A DNA stretch of 64,000 bases. Source: Mesorhizobium sp. M7A.F.Ca.US.008.03.1.1 (GTDB taxonomy: Bacteria; Pseudomonadota; Alphaproteobacteria; Rhizobiales; Rhizobiaceae). Location: the NCBI RefSeq assembly GCF_003997495.1, contig NZ_RZRU01000020.1, positions 51,652-115,651 of the forward strand, read 5' to 3'. Shown here in pieces: positions 33,730-42,874 of this stretch (its first letter is position 1; each line of letters starts with the position of its first letter). Under the pieces are notes generated by a model. That model saw only the letters and a list, made by a program, of their open reading frames with translations, had not been told where the DNA came from and searched no databases. The position numbers and the translations under genes are program-made.

Positions 33730-34979
33730 CGGCACCAGCCCGGATGTTGGACATTGCTATCGTCGGTGGCGGTATCATCGGCATCTGCGCCGCTGCGTCT
33801 CTCGCCGAGGCCGGACGCAAGGTCACGATCTTCGACCGCACCGGCATCTGCGAGGAGACGAGCTCCGGCAATGCCGCCGCCTTCGCCTTCTCCGACGTGC
33901 TGCCGCTGGCACACAAGAGCATGATGCGGCAGCTGCCGAAGTGGCTGGCCGATCCGCTTGGCCCGCTCAGCATTCCGCCCGCCTATCTGCCGAAGCTTCT
34001 GCCCTGGCTGGTCCGCTTCTGGCGCGCCGGTGCGCCGGGGAAATATGAGGCGAGCCTTGCCGCTCAGGCGGGCATGATGAAGCTGGCCGAGGCGGAGTGG
34101 ATGGGCCTGCTCGACCGCTCCGGCACGCGCTCGATGCTGCGCGAGGACGGCTCGCTCGAGCTCTACGAAAGCGAAGCCGAATTTCAGGCCGGGCTGCCCG
34201 GCTGGGCGGCGCGTGAGCGTTTCGGCATCGGCTTTCGCCATGTCGAAGGGGAGGAGCTGGCGCGTTTGCAGCCAGGCCTTTCGCCGCGCTTCATCAAAGG
34301 CACGTTCGTGCCGGGATGGAAGACGGTCGCCGACCCGAAACTGCTGGGCAAGGCCGTGTGGGTCTATGCACAGGCCAAGGGCGCCCGATTTGAGCTGGCC
34401 CGGATCAGCCAAGTCGCGGCGGATCAGGATGGTGCGACGCTGACGTTGGCAGACGGCGCCACAAGGCAGGCGCGACACCTTGTCGTCGCCGCCGGCGCAT
34501 GGTCGCATCTGCTGGCGCGGCAGCTCGGCGATCGCATTCCGCTGGAGACCGAGCGCGGCTACAACACCACGTTGCCGACGAGTGCCTTCGACGTGAAGCG
34601 GATGCTGATTTTCTCCGGCCATGGTTTCGTCGTCACGCCGCTCGAAACGGGCCTGCGCGTCGGCGGCGCCGTCGAACTGGGCGGCATCGAGCGGTCGCCC
34701 AATTACAACAGGTCGAAGGCGCTGCTGCAGAAGGCGCAGAAATTCCTGCCGGGGCTCGATCCCTCGGGCGGGCGCGAATGGATGGGGTTCCGCCCCTCGC
34801 TGCCGGATTCAGTGCCTGTCATCGGTGGCGCGCCGGGAAGGCGGTCGGTGGTCTATGCCTTCGGCCATGGCCATCTCGGCCTGACCCAGGCGGCAGCCAC
34901 CGGAAGGTTGATCCGGGATCTTGTCCTGGGGCAGACTCCACCGATCGATCCGGCTCCCTTCAGTCCGCAACGATTTTGA
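33726..34979 (+). CDS. hypO: FAD-dependent D-hydroxyproline dehydrogenase
   Basis: The 417-residue DadA-like flavoprotein has the nucleotide motif IAIVGGGIIGICAAASLAEAG, then RKVTIFDRTG, and C-terminal GFRPSLPDSVPVIGG and FGHGHLGLTQAAATG blocks. In this context it should oxidise cis-4-hydroxy-D-proline to the pyrroline, the step between epimerase and deaminase. It is only distantly like the dadA product at 23639-24895. The start is a GTG overlapping the GNAT stop. Confidence 0.85.
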   Translation: MTAPARMLDIAIVGGGIIGICAAASLAEAGRKVTIFDRTGICEETSSGNAAAFAFSDVLPLAHKSMMRQLPKWLADPLGPLSIPPAYLPKLLPWLVRFWRAGAPGKYEASLAAQAGMMKLAEAEWMGLLDRSGTRSMLREDGSLELYESEAEFQAGLPGWAARERFGIGFRHVEGEELARLQPGLSPRFIKGTFVPGWKTVADPKLLGKAVWVYAQAKGARFELARISQVAADQDGATLTLADGATRQARHLVVAAGAWSHLLARQLGDRIPLETERGYNTTLPTSAFDVKRMLIFSGHGFVVTPLETGLRVGGAVELGGIERSPNYNRSKALLQKAQKFLPGLDPSGGREWMGFRPSLPDSVPVIGGAPGRRSVVYAFGHGHLGLTQAAATGRLIRDLVLGQTPPIDPAPFSPQRF

Positions 34980-35011
34980 TTTTTTCGGGTTTTTGATTTT
35001 CGAGGAGCGTC

Positions 35012-36013
35012 ATGGCCAAGAAATCCTTCTTCTGCATAGACGGCCACACCTGCGGCAATCCGGTGCGGCTGGTCGCTGGCGGCGGCCCGCTGCTACAGGG
35101 CGCGACGATGATGGAGCGGCGTGCGCATTTTCTGGCCGAGTATGACTGGATCCGCACCGGCCTGATGTTCGAGCCGCGTGGCCACGACGTGATGTCCGGT
35201 TCGATCCTCTATCCGCCGACGCGCGAGGATTGCGACATCGCCATCCTGTTCATCGAAACCTCCGGTTGCCTGCCGATGTGCGGCCATGGCACGATCGGTA
35301 CGGTGACGATGGCCATCGAGCACGGGCTGATCAAGCCAAAGACGCCGGGCGTGCTCAGGCTCGACACGCCGGCCGGGCTGGTCATCGCCGAATACAAACA
35401 GGTCGGCGACTATGTCGAGGAGGTGCGCATCACCAATGTGCCGTCCTTCCTCCATGCCGAAGGGCTGACGGTCGAATGCCCTGGGCTCGGCGAAATCACC
35501 GTCGATGTCGCCTATGGCGGCAATTTCTACGCCATCGTCGAGCCGCAGGAGAACTATCGCGACATGGCCGATTATTCGGCGGGCGACTTCATCGCCTGGA
35601 GCCCGGTGGTGCGCCAGCGGCTCAACGAGAAATATTCCTTCGTGCATCCGGAAAATCCTGGCATCGACCGGCTTTCGCACATGCTGTGGACCGGTGCGCC
35701 GACGGTGGATGGGGCGGATGCCCGCAATGCCGTGTTCTACGGCGACAAGGCGATCGACCGCTCGCCCTGCGGCACCGGCACCTCGGCGCGCATGGCACAG
35801 CTTCATGCCAAGGGCAAACTCAAGGCCGGCGACAGCTTCGTCCATGAATCGATCATCGGTTCGCTGTTCAAGGGCAAGGTCGAAAAGGATGTCACCGTCG
35901 CCGGCAAACCGGCCATCATCCCCTCGATCGGCGGCTGGGCGCGGATGACCGGACTGAACACCATCTTCATCGACGACCGCGACCCCTTCGCGCACGGATT
36001 TGTTGTCAAGTGA
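35012..36013 (+). CDS. hypRE: 4-Hydroxyproline 2-epimerase
   Basis: This 333-residue member of the proline racemase family converts trans-4-hydroxy-L-proline to cis-4-hydroxy-D-proline. Both catalytic cysteines are visible, in GCLPMCGHGTIG and DRSPCGTGTSARM, which separates it from the Thr/Cys dehydratase-type members. A GAGGAGCG ribosome-binding site precedes the ATG. The final pathway enzyme, 2-oxoglutarate semialdehyde dehydrogenase, is not in this window. Confidence 0.92.
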   Translation: MAKKSFFCIDGHTCGNPVRLVAGGGPLLQGATMMERRAHFLAEYDWIRTGLMFEPRGHDVMSGSILYPPTREDCDIAILFIETSGCLPMCGHGTIGTVTMAIEHGLIKPKTPGVLRLDTPAGLVIAEYKQVGDYVEEVRITNVPSFLHAEGLTVECPGLGEITVDVAYGGNFYAIVEPQENYRDMADYSAGDFIAWSPVVRQRLNEKYSFVHPENPGIDRLSHMLWTGAPTVDGADARNAVFYGDKAIDRSPCGTGTSARMAQLHAKGKLKAGDSFVHESIIGSLFKGKVEKDVTVAGKPAIIPSIGGWARMTGLNTIFIDDRDPFAHGFVVK

Positions 36014-36347
36014 TGGGAATCCTGACCTAGCGGAAAGCAACAGCCTGAAAAATGGATCGTGCCAAAAACGCAAGGATTCCTTTCATCACCTAATTTTGAC
36101 GGTGATTTCTTCGAAACGGAGCGCATGATGCGGTCGAATCGTCAAAGACATTGCGTTATGCCAATGATAGGGTCCGCGATAGTCCAGGGGCTGGATGATG
36201 GAAAACGGGCAATCGGACAGCGTGCTTCGAAAACACGCATGACGATTGAAAAATGACGTTGCAATCCGGGCTCGAAACTTTACGACTAGGGGAAATACGA
36301 AAAGGAATGCGTCTGCATGGGCGACATTCCAGGGGAGCCATGTACAC
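36014..36347. other. Intergenic region before the liv operon
   Basis: These 334 bases contain no convincing gene. An in-frame extension of livH back to 36246 is unlikely because its residues do not resemble the family. No clear terminator for the hyp operon or confident promoter for liv was found by eye. Confidence 0.4.
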
Positions 36348-37250
36348 ATGCAGTACTTTGTCCAGCAGCTTATCAACGGGCTGACGCTGGGATCGATCTA
36401 TGGGCTGATCGCGATCGGCTATACGATGGTCTACGGCATCATCGGCATGATCAATTTCGCCCATGGCGACATCTTCATGGTGGGTGCCTTCACGGCGCTG
36501 ATCGTCTTCCTCGCCCTTGGTGCGCTGTTCTATTCGGTGCCGGTTGTGCTGGCGCTGCTGATCATGATGATCGTGGCGATGCTGCTCACCAGCCTCTACA
36601 ACTGGACGATCGAAAAGGTCGCCTACCGGCCGCTGCGCGGTTCGTTCCGACTGGCCCCGCTGATCACTGCCATCGGCATGTCGATCGCGCTGTCGAACTT
36701 CGTCCAGGTGACGCAGGGCCCCCGCAACAAGCCGATCCCGCCGATGGTCAGCCAGGTTTACAACATCAACGGCATCAGCGTGTCGCTGAAGCAGATCATC
36801 ATCGTCGTCGTCACGGCGCTGCTGCTGGCGCTGTTCTGGTATCTGGTCAACAAGACCTCGCTCGGGCGAGCGCAACGGGCCTGTGAGCAGGACCGCAAGA
36901 TGGCGGCGCTGCTCGGCATCGATGTCGACCGTACCATCTCGATCACCTTCATCATGGGTGCGGCCCTTGCCGCGGTCGCCGGTACTCTGTTCCTGATGTA
37001 TTACGGCGTCATTGCCTTCTCGGATGGCTTCACGCCGGGCGTGAAAGCCTTCACGGCGGCGGTGCTGGGCGGCATCGGTTCGCTGCCGGGCGCGGTGGTC
37101 GGCGGGCTGATGATCGGCTTCATCGAGAGCATGTGGTCGGCCTATTTCTCGATCGACTACAAGGACGTCGCGGCGTTCTCGATCCTGGCCATTGTGCTGA
37201 TCTTCCTGCCTTCCGGCATATTGGGCCGGCCAGAAGTCGAAAAGGTCTGA
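36348..37250 (+). CDS. livH: Branched-chain amino acid ABC transporter permease LivH
   Basis: The 300-residue inner-membrane permease has about eight hydrophobic segments. It starts with the family block QQLINGLTLGSIYGLIAIGYTMVYGIIGMINFAHG and contains QDRKMAALLGIDVD, the EAA-like loop that contacts the ATPase, and GSLPGAVVGGLMIG. ATG 36348 follows AGGGGAG by about 9 bases. It is the first gene of a livHMGF operon with tight spacing. Confidence 0.95.
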   Translation: MQYFVQQLINGLTLGSIYGLIAIGYTMVYGIIGMINFAHGDIFMVGAFTALIVFLALGALFYSVPVVLALLIMMIVAMLLTSLYNWTIEKVAYRPLRGSFRLAPLITAIGMSIALSNFVQVTQGPRNKPIPPMVSQVYNINGISVSLKQIIIVVVTALLLALFWYLVNKTSLGRAQRACEQDRKMAALLGIDVDRTISITFIMGAALAAVAGTLFLMYYGVIAFSDGFTPGVKAFTAAVLGGIGSLPGAVVGGLMIGFIESMWSAYFSIDYKDVAAFSILAIVLIFLPSGILGRPEVEKV

Positions 37251-37254
37251 GACC

Positions 37255-38850
37255 ATGGCCGTCACCGTATCTCCGGAGCGCGACACCGTCGCCACCCCCA
37301 TGCAGCGCGCGTTGCGCGAGGCGCTTTATGCGGCTGCCATATCGTTCGGCCTGTTCGTGCTGTTCATCGGCCTGAAGACCGGTCAGAACATTTCCAATGA
37401 ACTGGTCCTGACGACGCGCTGGGGCCTGCTTGCCGTGGTGGTGATCGCCACGGCCATCGGGCGCTTCCTCTATGTCGCTTATGGCCAGCCCTTCCTGGCC
37501 AACCAGAAGATCACCGACGTCGCCACCGGCCTGCTGCCGGCCAGCGTGGCGTCACGCTTCTTCCAGTTGCCGGCCTTCATCGTGGCCCTGGTCGCGGCGG
37601 TGTTGTTGTTTGCGGTCAACAGCTCTCTCGTTGGATGGGTGGGAGCGGAGCCGGCGGGCTATTTGCAATTCCTGCGCGCGCTGGCGGTCATCTATGTGCT
37701 GGCCTGCGTGATCTATTATTTCCGGGGCTTCATCCATGCCAACTTCACCAAACTCGGGATTGCCGCGCTGATCCTCTATCCGATCCTGGTGGTGGCGATC
37801 CTGTCGCTGATGTCCTGGTCGTTCGTCGGCGGGCTGCAAGGCTCGCTGAAATGGGTCGACAATTTCGGCATTCAGATCCTGATCTATGTGATGCTGGCCT
37901 GGGGCCTGAACATCGTCGTCGGCCTCGCCGGCCTGCTCGACCTCGGTTATGTCGCCTTCTACGCGGTCGGCGCCTATGCCTACGCGCTGCTCGGCACGCA
38001 GTACGGCCTGTCGTTCTGGATCCTTTTGCCGGCCGCCGGCGCCATGGCCGCCTTCTGGGGCGTGCTGCTCGGTTTCCCGGTGCTGCGCCTGCGCGGCGAC
38101 TATCTGGCGATCGTCACCTTGGCTTTCGGTGAGATCATCCGCCTGGTGCTGATCAACTGGCGCGAGGTCACCAACGGTTCGGCCGGTATTTCCGGCATCC
38201 CGAAGGTCACCTTCTTCGGCCTGATGACCTTCAACGTGTCGGACCCCAATTACATCGCCAAGGTGCTGCATCTGGCGACATCGAGCGCCTACTACAAGAT
38301 CTTCCTCTATTACCTGATTCTGGCGCTGGCGCTGCTGACAGCCTTCGTCACCATCCGGCTGCGGCGCATGCCGGTCGGCCGTGCCTGGGAAGCGTTGCGG
38401 GAGGACGAGATCGCCTGCCGCTCGCTCGGCATCAACACCACAACCACGAAGCTTACAGCCTTCGCCACGGGCGCGATGTTCGGCGGCTTCGCCGGCGCGT
38501 TCTTCGCCGCACGGCAGGGCTTCGTCAGCCCGGAATCCTTCGTCTTCCTGGAATCGGCCATCATCCTGGCCATCGTCGTTCTGGGCGGCATGGGCTCGCT
38601 GGTCGGCATCGCGGTTGCCGCAATGGTGATGATCGGCGGCACCGAGGCGTTGCGTGAACTCGACTTCCTCAAGCAGGTCTTCGGACCGGACTTCACACCG
38701 GAACTCTACCGCATGCTTCTGTTCGGCATGGCCATGGTCATCGTCATGCTGTGGAAGCCGCGCGGCTTCGTCGGCAGTCGTGAACCAACCGCCTTCCTCA
38801 AGGAGCGAAAGGCTGTCTCAAGCTCCTTCACCAAGGAAGGACACGGCTGA
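37255..38850 (+). CDS. livM: Branched-chain amino acid ABC transporter permease LivM
   Basis: The 531-residue permease is longer than typical LivM. The first ~210 residues add extra membrane segments. The conserved core starts at LNIVVGLAGLLDLGYVAFYAVGAY and includes LRLRGDYLAIVTLAFGEI, the GRAWEALREDEIACRSLGIN ATPase-contact loop, and GGMGSLVGIA. Its stop TGA overlaps the livG ATG by one base. Confidence 0.94.
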   Translation: MAVTVSPERDTVATPMQRALREALYAAAISFGLFVLFIGLKTGQNISNELVLTTRWGLLAVVVIATAIGRFLYVAYGQPFLANQKITDVATGLLPASVASRFFQLPAFIVALVAAVLLFAVNSSLVGWVGAEPAGYLQFLRALAVIYVLACVIYYFRGFIHANFTKLGIAALILYPILVVAILSLMSWSFVGGLQGSLKWVDNFGIQILIYVMLAWGLNIVVGLAGLLDLGYVAFYAVGAYAYALLGTQYGLSFWILLPAAGAMAAFWGVLLGFPVLRLRGDYLAIVTLAFGEIIRLVLINWREVTNGSAGISGIPKVTFFGLMTFNVSDPNYIAKVLHLATSSAYYKIFLYYLILALALLTAFVTIRLRRMPVGRAWEALREDEIACRSLGINTTTTKLTAFATGAMFGGFAGAFFAARQGFVSPESFVFLESAIILAIVVLGGMGSLVGIAVAAMVMIGGTEALRELDFLKQVFGPDFTPELYRMLLFGMAMVIVMLWKPRGFVGSREPTAFLKERKAVSSSFTKEGHG

Positions 38851-40406
38851 TGAATGCAAATCCTGTTCAGAAAGCCACTTCGGGCATGAACGACGCTATC
38901 CTTCAGGTCGATCATCTGTCGATGAAGTTCGGTGGCCTGGTGGCCATCGGCGATCTGTCTTTCGCCGCCAAGCGCGGCGAGATCACAGCGCTGATCGGCC
39001 CCAACGGCGCCGGCAAGACCACGGTGTTCAACTGCATCACCGGCTTTTACAAGCCCTCGGAAGGCATGATCACGCTCAACCGGAACGATGGTTCGACCTT
39101 CCTGCTCGAGCGGCTGCCCAACCATGAGATCCCGGCGCGCGCCAAGGTGGCGCGCACCTTCCAGAACATCCGCCTGTTCTCGGGCATGACGCTGCTGGAG
39201 AACCTGCTGGTCGCCCAGCACAACAAACTGATGAAGGCATCGGGTTACACGGTCCTTGGCCTGTTCGGCTTCAGCGGCTATCGCAAGGCCTCGGCCGAAT
39301 CGGTGGAGCTTGCCAAGCATTGGCTGGAAAAGGCCGATCTTGTCGACCGTGCCGACGACCCGGCCGGCGACCTGCCCTATGGCGCGCAGCGCCGTCTCGA
39401 GATCGCTCGCGCCATGTGCACGGGACCCGAGCTTCTGTGCCTCGACGAGCCGGCCGCCGGCCTCAATCCGAAGGAATCGGCGGCGCTCAACGAGCTGCTG
39501 ATCGACATCAAGAACACATCCGGCGCGTCGATCCTGTTGATCGAGCACGACATGTCGGTGGTCATGCAGATCTCCGACCATGTCGTGGTGCTGGAATACG
39601 GCCGCAAGATTTCGGACGGCAGTCCGCAGTCGGTGCGCACAGATCCGCGCGTCATCGCCGCCTATCTCGGCGTCGACGACGAAGAGGTCGAAGCGGTCCT
39701 TACCGAAGTCGGCGACGAGGATGTCATCGAACAGCTCGATACAGGGCCGGATGCCGCGCATGGTCCGGGAACATCGTCGTCCTATCTCGCCGGGCCGGTG
39801 ACCGACACGGTCGGCCATAGTTCGGGCGAGCGGGTCACGGTGGCCAAGGGAGCGTCAAAGGCCGCTCAGGTCGACGCCAGGTCGCTCGCCGCGGCAAACA
39901 AGGCAGCCTCGCTGGCAGCCGTGCCGTCGGCGAAGGCAAAGCCTGCTCCGAAAGCGGCGTCAAAGGCGGCAACCGGCACGGCGGCGAAGTCGACCGCATC
40001 CGCCAAGCCTGCGGCGAAGGCTGGAGAGATCTCCAACCGGCTGGCTGCGCCTCGCGGCGGCAAGGCCGACAATTTGACCCGCATCAAGGGCATCGGGACG
40101 GTCAACGAGAAGAAGCTCAACGATCACGGCATCTTCCACTTCGACCAGATCGGCGCCTGGAAAAAAGCTGACGTCGAGGCCGCCGAAGCCTATCTCGCCT
40201 TTGACGGACGAATCGCCCGCGAGGAATGGGTCAAACAGGCCCGGCTGCTCGGCCAGGACAAGGACACGGAATTCTCGCGCCGCGTCGATGCGGGCAAGGT
40301 GGCGACAAGCCATGCTTCCGCAAAGACTGCCAAGGCAGCCTCCGGAAAGACTGCGAGCAAGACCGCTGCCAAGCCCGTGGCGGGCAAGCGTGGAGGGGGC
40401 AAGTGA
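38850..40406 (+). CDS. livG: LivG-type ABC ATPase with Ala/Lys linker and HhH-like tail
   Basis: The ATPase domain fills residues 1-275, with Walker A GPNGAGKTT, the LivG-type long insertion, LPYGAQRRLEIA in place of LSGGQ, and Walker B LLCLDEPAAGLNP. Normal LivG ends near residue 260-290, but this protein has 518 residues. Residues ~285-405 are a low-complexity Ala/Lys/Ser region. Residues ~407-470 form a helix-hairpin-helix-like module (DNLTRIKGIG, LNDHGI). The last ~40 residues are a basic AKTA/GKTA repeat tail. The module resembles the tail of L21 at 6012-6203. It overlaps livM and livF by one to three bases. Confidence 0.93.
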   Translation: MNANPVQKATSGMNDAILQVDHLSMKFGGLVAIGDLSFAAKRGEITALIGPNGAGKTTVFNCITGFYKPSEGMITLNRNDGSTFLLERLPNHEIPARAKVARTFQNIRLFSGMTLLENLLVAQHNKLMKASGYTVLGLFGFSGYRKASAESVELAKHWLEKADLVDRADDPAGDLPYGAQRRLEIARAMCTGPELLCLDEPAAGLNPKESAALNELLIDIKNTSGASILLIEHDMSVVMQISDHVVVLEYGRKISDGSPQSVRTDPRVIAAYLGVDDEEVEAVLTEVGDEDVIEQLDTGPDAAHGPGTSSSYLAGPVTDTVGHSSGERVTVAKGASKAAQVDARSLAAANKAASLAAVPSAKAKPAPKAASKAATGTAAKSTASAKPAAKAGEISNRLAAPRGGKADNLTRIKGIGTVNEKKLNDHGIFHFDQIGAWKKADVEAAEAYLAFDGRIAREEWVKQARLLGQDKDTEFSRRVDAGKVATSHASAKTAKAASGKTASKTAAKPVAGKRGGGK

Positions 40407-41134
40407 TGGCCGCGACAACGCTGCTCGATATCAAGGGCGTGCAGACCTATTACGGCAACATCCGGGCGCTGAACGGCGTCGATGTCACCGTCAACCAGGG
40501 TGAGATCGTGGCGCTGATCGGTGCCAATGGCGCCGGCAAGTCGACGCTAATGATGACCATCTTCGGTGCGCCGCGGGCTCGCGCCGGCACCATCACCTTT
40601 GCCGGCACCGACATCACCCAGATGCCGACGCACGAGATCGCACGCATGCGCATTGCTCAGTCGCCCGAGGGTCGGCGGATCTTTCCGCGCATGACGGTGA
40701 TGGAAAACCTGCAGATGGGCGCCAGCCTCGACAACCTCAAGCACTATGACGAGGACGTCGAGAAGGTGTTCACGCTGTTCCCGCGCTTGAAGGAGCGCAT
40801 CGCGCAGCGCGGCGGTACGCTGTCGGGCGGCGAGCAGCAGATGCTGTCGATCGGACGCGCGCTGATGGCACGACCGAAGCTGCTTTTGCTCGACGAGCCG
40901 TCGCTGGGCCTTGCGCCGCTGATCGTCAAGCAGATCTTCGACGCCATCCGCGAACTGAACCGCACCCAGGGGCTGACCGTGTTCCTGGTCGAGCAGAACG
41001 CCTTCGGCGCGCTGAAGCTCGCCACGCGCGGCTATGTCATGGTCAACGGCAATGTGACGATGAGCGGCACCGGCAAGGAACTGCTCGCCAATCCGGAAGT
41101 GCGCGCCGCCTATCTCGAAGGCGGACACCACTGA
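40406..41134 (+). CDS. livF: Branched-chain amino acid ABC transporter ATPase LivF
   Basis: This is a 242-residue ATPase of normal length. It has Walker A GANGAGKST, QSPEGRRIFPRMTVMENL, signature LSGGEQQM, Walker B LLLLDEPSLGLAP and the switch histidine replaced by Gln in FLVEQNA, as usual in LivF. The ATG at 40406 overlaps the livG stop (TGATG), so translation is coupled. Confidence 0.96.
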   Translation: MAATTLLDIKGVQTYYGNIRALNGVDVTVNQGEIVALIGANGAGKSTLMMTIFGAPRARAGTITFAGTDITQMPTHEIARMRIAQSPEGRRIFPRMTVMENLQMGASLDNLKHYDEDVEKVFTLFPRLKERIAQRGGTLSGGEQQMLSIGRALMARPKLLLLDEPSLGLAPLIVKQIFDAIRELNRTQGLTVFLVEQNAFGALKLATRGYVMVNGNVTMSGTGKELLANPEVRAAYLEGGHH

Positions 41135-41138
41135 GTTC

Positions 41139-41171
41139 GGAGCGGAATGCGTGCATTCGCCATTCCGCTCC
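41139..41171 (+). terminator. Hairpin/attenuator after livF
   Basis: GGAGCGGAATG (41139-41149) and CATTCCGCTCC (41161-41171) form a perfect 11-bp stem 5 bases after the livF stop, followed by AGATTGTTTGTTTG. The T-run is interrupted, so partial termination before the downstream membrane gene is likely rather than a full stop. Confidence 0.55.
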
Positions 41172-41187
41172 AGATTGTTTGTTTGTC

Positions 41188-41229
41188 GCATGATCTTGTC
41201 CGGAAAGTCCGCAACTTTTCGGGTCATGC
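41188..41229. repeat. Palindromic repeat GCATGATC...GGTCATGC, copy 2
   Basis: The ends GCATGATC and GGTCATGC enclose inner arms built around TGTCCGGAAAG and CTTTTCGG. It is the same family as the palindromes at 23535 and 48403. It lies directly in front of the ribosome-binding site of the next gene. Confidence 0.85.
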
Positions 41230-41244
41230 TAAGGAGACTTCACC

Positions 41245-41592
41245 ATGCAGGGCATTCTTTACGAGGAACCCTCGATCTGGCAGTTCTTCTTCGTCACCTG
41301 TCTGCTCGGCGGCTGGGCGGCGTGGATGACGGGCAAGGCCAGTGCTCAGACGTGGCGCAGCTTCATCCAGCTATTCGCCTATATGCTCGGCCTCGGCATC
41401 GCGATCCGCTTCATCCATCACGCGCTGTTCGGCGGCACCATGTTCTCGCTGCACTATTATGTCGTCGACACCATCGTGCTGATGATTCTCGGCTTCGTCG
41501 GCTATCAATACACGCGCACCAACCAGATGGTGACACAGTATAATTGGCTCTACGAAAGAGCTTCACTCTTGAGCTGGAAACCGAAAGGTTGA
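41245..41592 (+). CDS. Small membrane protein of the liv cluster (115 aa)
   Basis: The 115-residue protein has three hydrophobic segments (about residues 12-30, 40-60 and 72-92) and a conserved-looking C-terminus (RTNQMVTQYNWLYERASLLSWKPKG). Proteins like this sit beside livF and the binding-protein gene in rhizobia; I believe it corresponds to DUF6867, but that name is from memory. Its role in transport is unknown. AAGGAGA precedes the ATG. Confidence 0.8.
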   Translation: MQGILYEEPSIWQFFFVTCLLGGWAAWMTGKASAQTWRSFIQLFAYMLGLGIAIRFIHHALFGGTMFSLHYYVVDTIVLMILGFVGYQYTRTNQMVTQYNWLYERASLLSWKPKG

Positions 41593-41729
41593 CGTTCATC
41601 ATTAACGCCGCCTCGAAATTGAATCGGCGTGACAAGTGCCTGAAAATCGGCAAACTATGCTTTCTGCGATAAGGGTGGGCATCGCATGAAAGCTTCATCC
41701 ACGCCCACTCCGTTAATGGGAGCGTTTAA

Positions 41730-42848
41730 ATGAAAAAGTCACTTTTGTCCGCCGTTGCCCTGACCGCGCTTGTCGCGTTCAGCGGCAGCGCGTGGGCTGA
41801 CGTAATGTTTGGCGTCGCCGGTCCGATCACCGGTCCGAACGCCGCCTTCGGCGCACAGCTGCAGAAGGGTGCGGAAGCGGCCGTAGCCGACATCAATGCC
41901 AAGGGCGGCATCAACGGCGAGCAGATCAAGCTCGAAGTCGGCGACGACGTCTCCGATCCGAAGCAGGGCATCTCGGTCGCCAACAAGTTCGTCGGCGACG
42001 GCGTCAAGTTCGTGGTCGGCCACTTCAACTCCGGCGTCTCGATCCCGGCCTCGGAAGTCTATGCGGAAAACGGCATCGTCGAAGTGACGCCGGCCGCGAC
42101 CAACCCGCAGTTCACCGAGCGCGGCCTGTGGAACGTTTTCCGCACCTGCGGACGCGATGACCAGCAGGGCAGCATTGCCGGCGCTTATCTCGCGGCCAAC
42201 TTCAAGGACGCCAAGATCGCGGTCGTGCACGACAAGACCACCTATGGCCAGGGCCTTGCCGACGAAACCAAGAAGGCGATGAACGCCAAGGGCCTGACGG
42301 AAGTCATGTATGAAGGCATCAATGTCGGCGACAAGGACTTCTCGGCGCTGATCGCCAAGATGAAGGAAGCCGGCGTTTCCATCATCTACTGGGGCGGCCT
42401 GCACACCGAAGCCGGCCTGATCATCCGTCAGGCGGCCGACCAAGGCCTCAAGGCGACGCTGGTTTCCGGCGACGGCATCGTGTCGAACGAGTTGGCTTCG
42501 ATCGCGGGCGACGCGGTTGCGGGCACGCTCAACACGTTCGGCCCGGATCCGCGCCTGATCCCTGCCAACAAGGAACTCGTCGAGAAGTTCCGTGCGCAGG
42601 GCTTCGAGCCGGAAGCCTATACGCTCTACGCCTACGCTGCCGTGCAGGCGATCGCGGAAGCCGCGACCGCTGCCAAGTCGAACGACCCGCAGGAAGTTGC
42701 CAAGGCGCTGCATGGCAATGGTCCGTTCAAGACCGTGCTCGGCGACCTGTCCTATGACGCCAAGGGCGACCCGACGCTGCCCGGCTACGTCATGTACGAA
42801 TGGAAGAAGGGCGACGACGGCAAGTACACCTACATCCAGAAGATGTAA
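41730..42848 (+). CDS. livJ: Branched-chain amino acid-binding protein
   Basis: The 372-residue periplasmic protein has a signal peptide (SLLSAVALTALVAFSGSAWA, cleaved after residue 23). It has the LivJ/LIV-BP fold: VAGPITGPNAAFGAQLQKGAE, INGEQIKLEVGDDVSDPKQ and FRTCGRDDQQG with a cysteine typical of the family. It feeds the livHMGF complex encoded upstream. A strong terminator closes the unit. Confidence 0.96.
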   Translation: MKKSLLSAVALTALVAFSGSAWADVMFGVAGPITGPNAAFGAQLQKGAEAAVADINAKGGINGEQIKLEVGDDVSDPKQGISVANKFVGDGVKFVVGHFNSGVSIPASEVYAENGIVEVTPAATNPQFTERGLWNVFRTCGRDDQQGSIAGAYLAANFKDAKIAVVHDKTTYGQGLADETKKAMNAKGLTEVMYEGINVGDKDFSALIAKMKEAGVSIIYWGGLHTEAGLIIRQAADQGLKATLVSGDGIVSNELASIAGDAVAGTLNTFGPDPRLIPANKELVEKFRAQGFEPEAYTLYAYAAVQAIAEAATAAKSNDPQEVAKALHGNGPFKTVLGDLSYDAKGDPTLPGYVMYEWKKGDDGKYTYIQKM

Positions 42849-42874
42849 GCTCGTCAGTTTCCAACCATTTACGG

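Noticed and set aside
36120..36170. Fourth copy of the GCATGATC palindrome
   Set aside because: GCATGATG occurs but no matching second arm is present within 50 bases.
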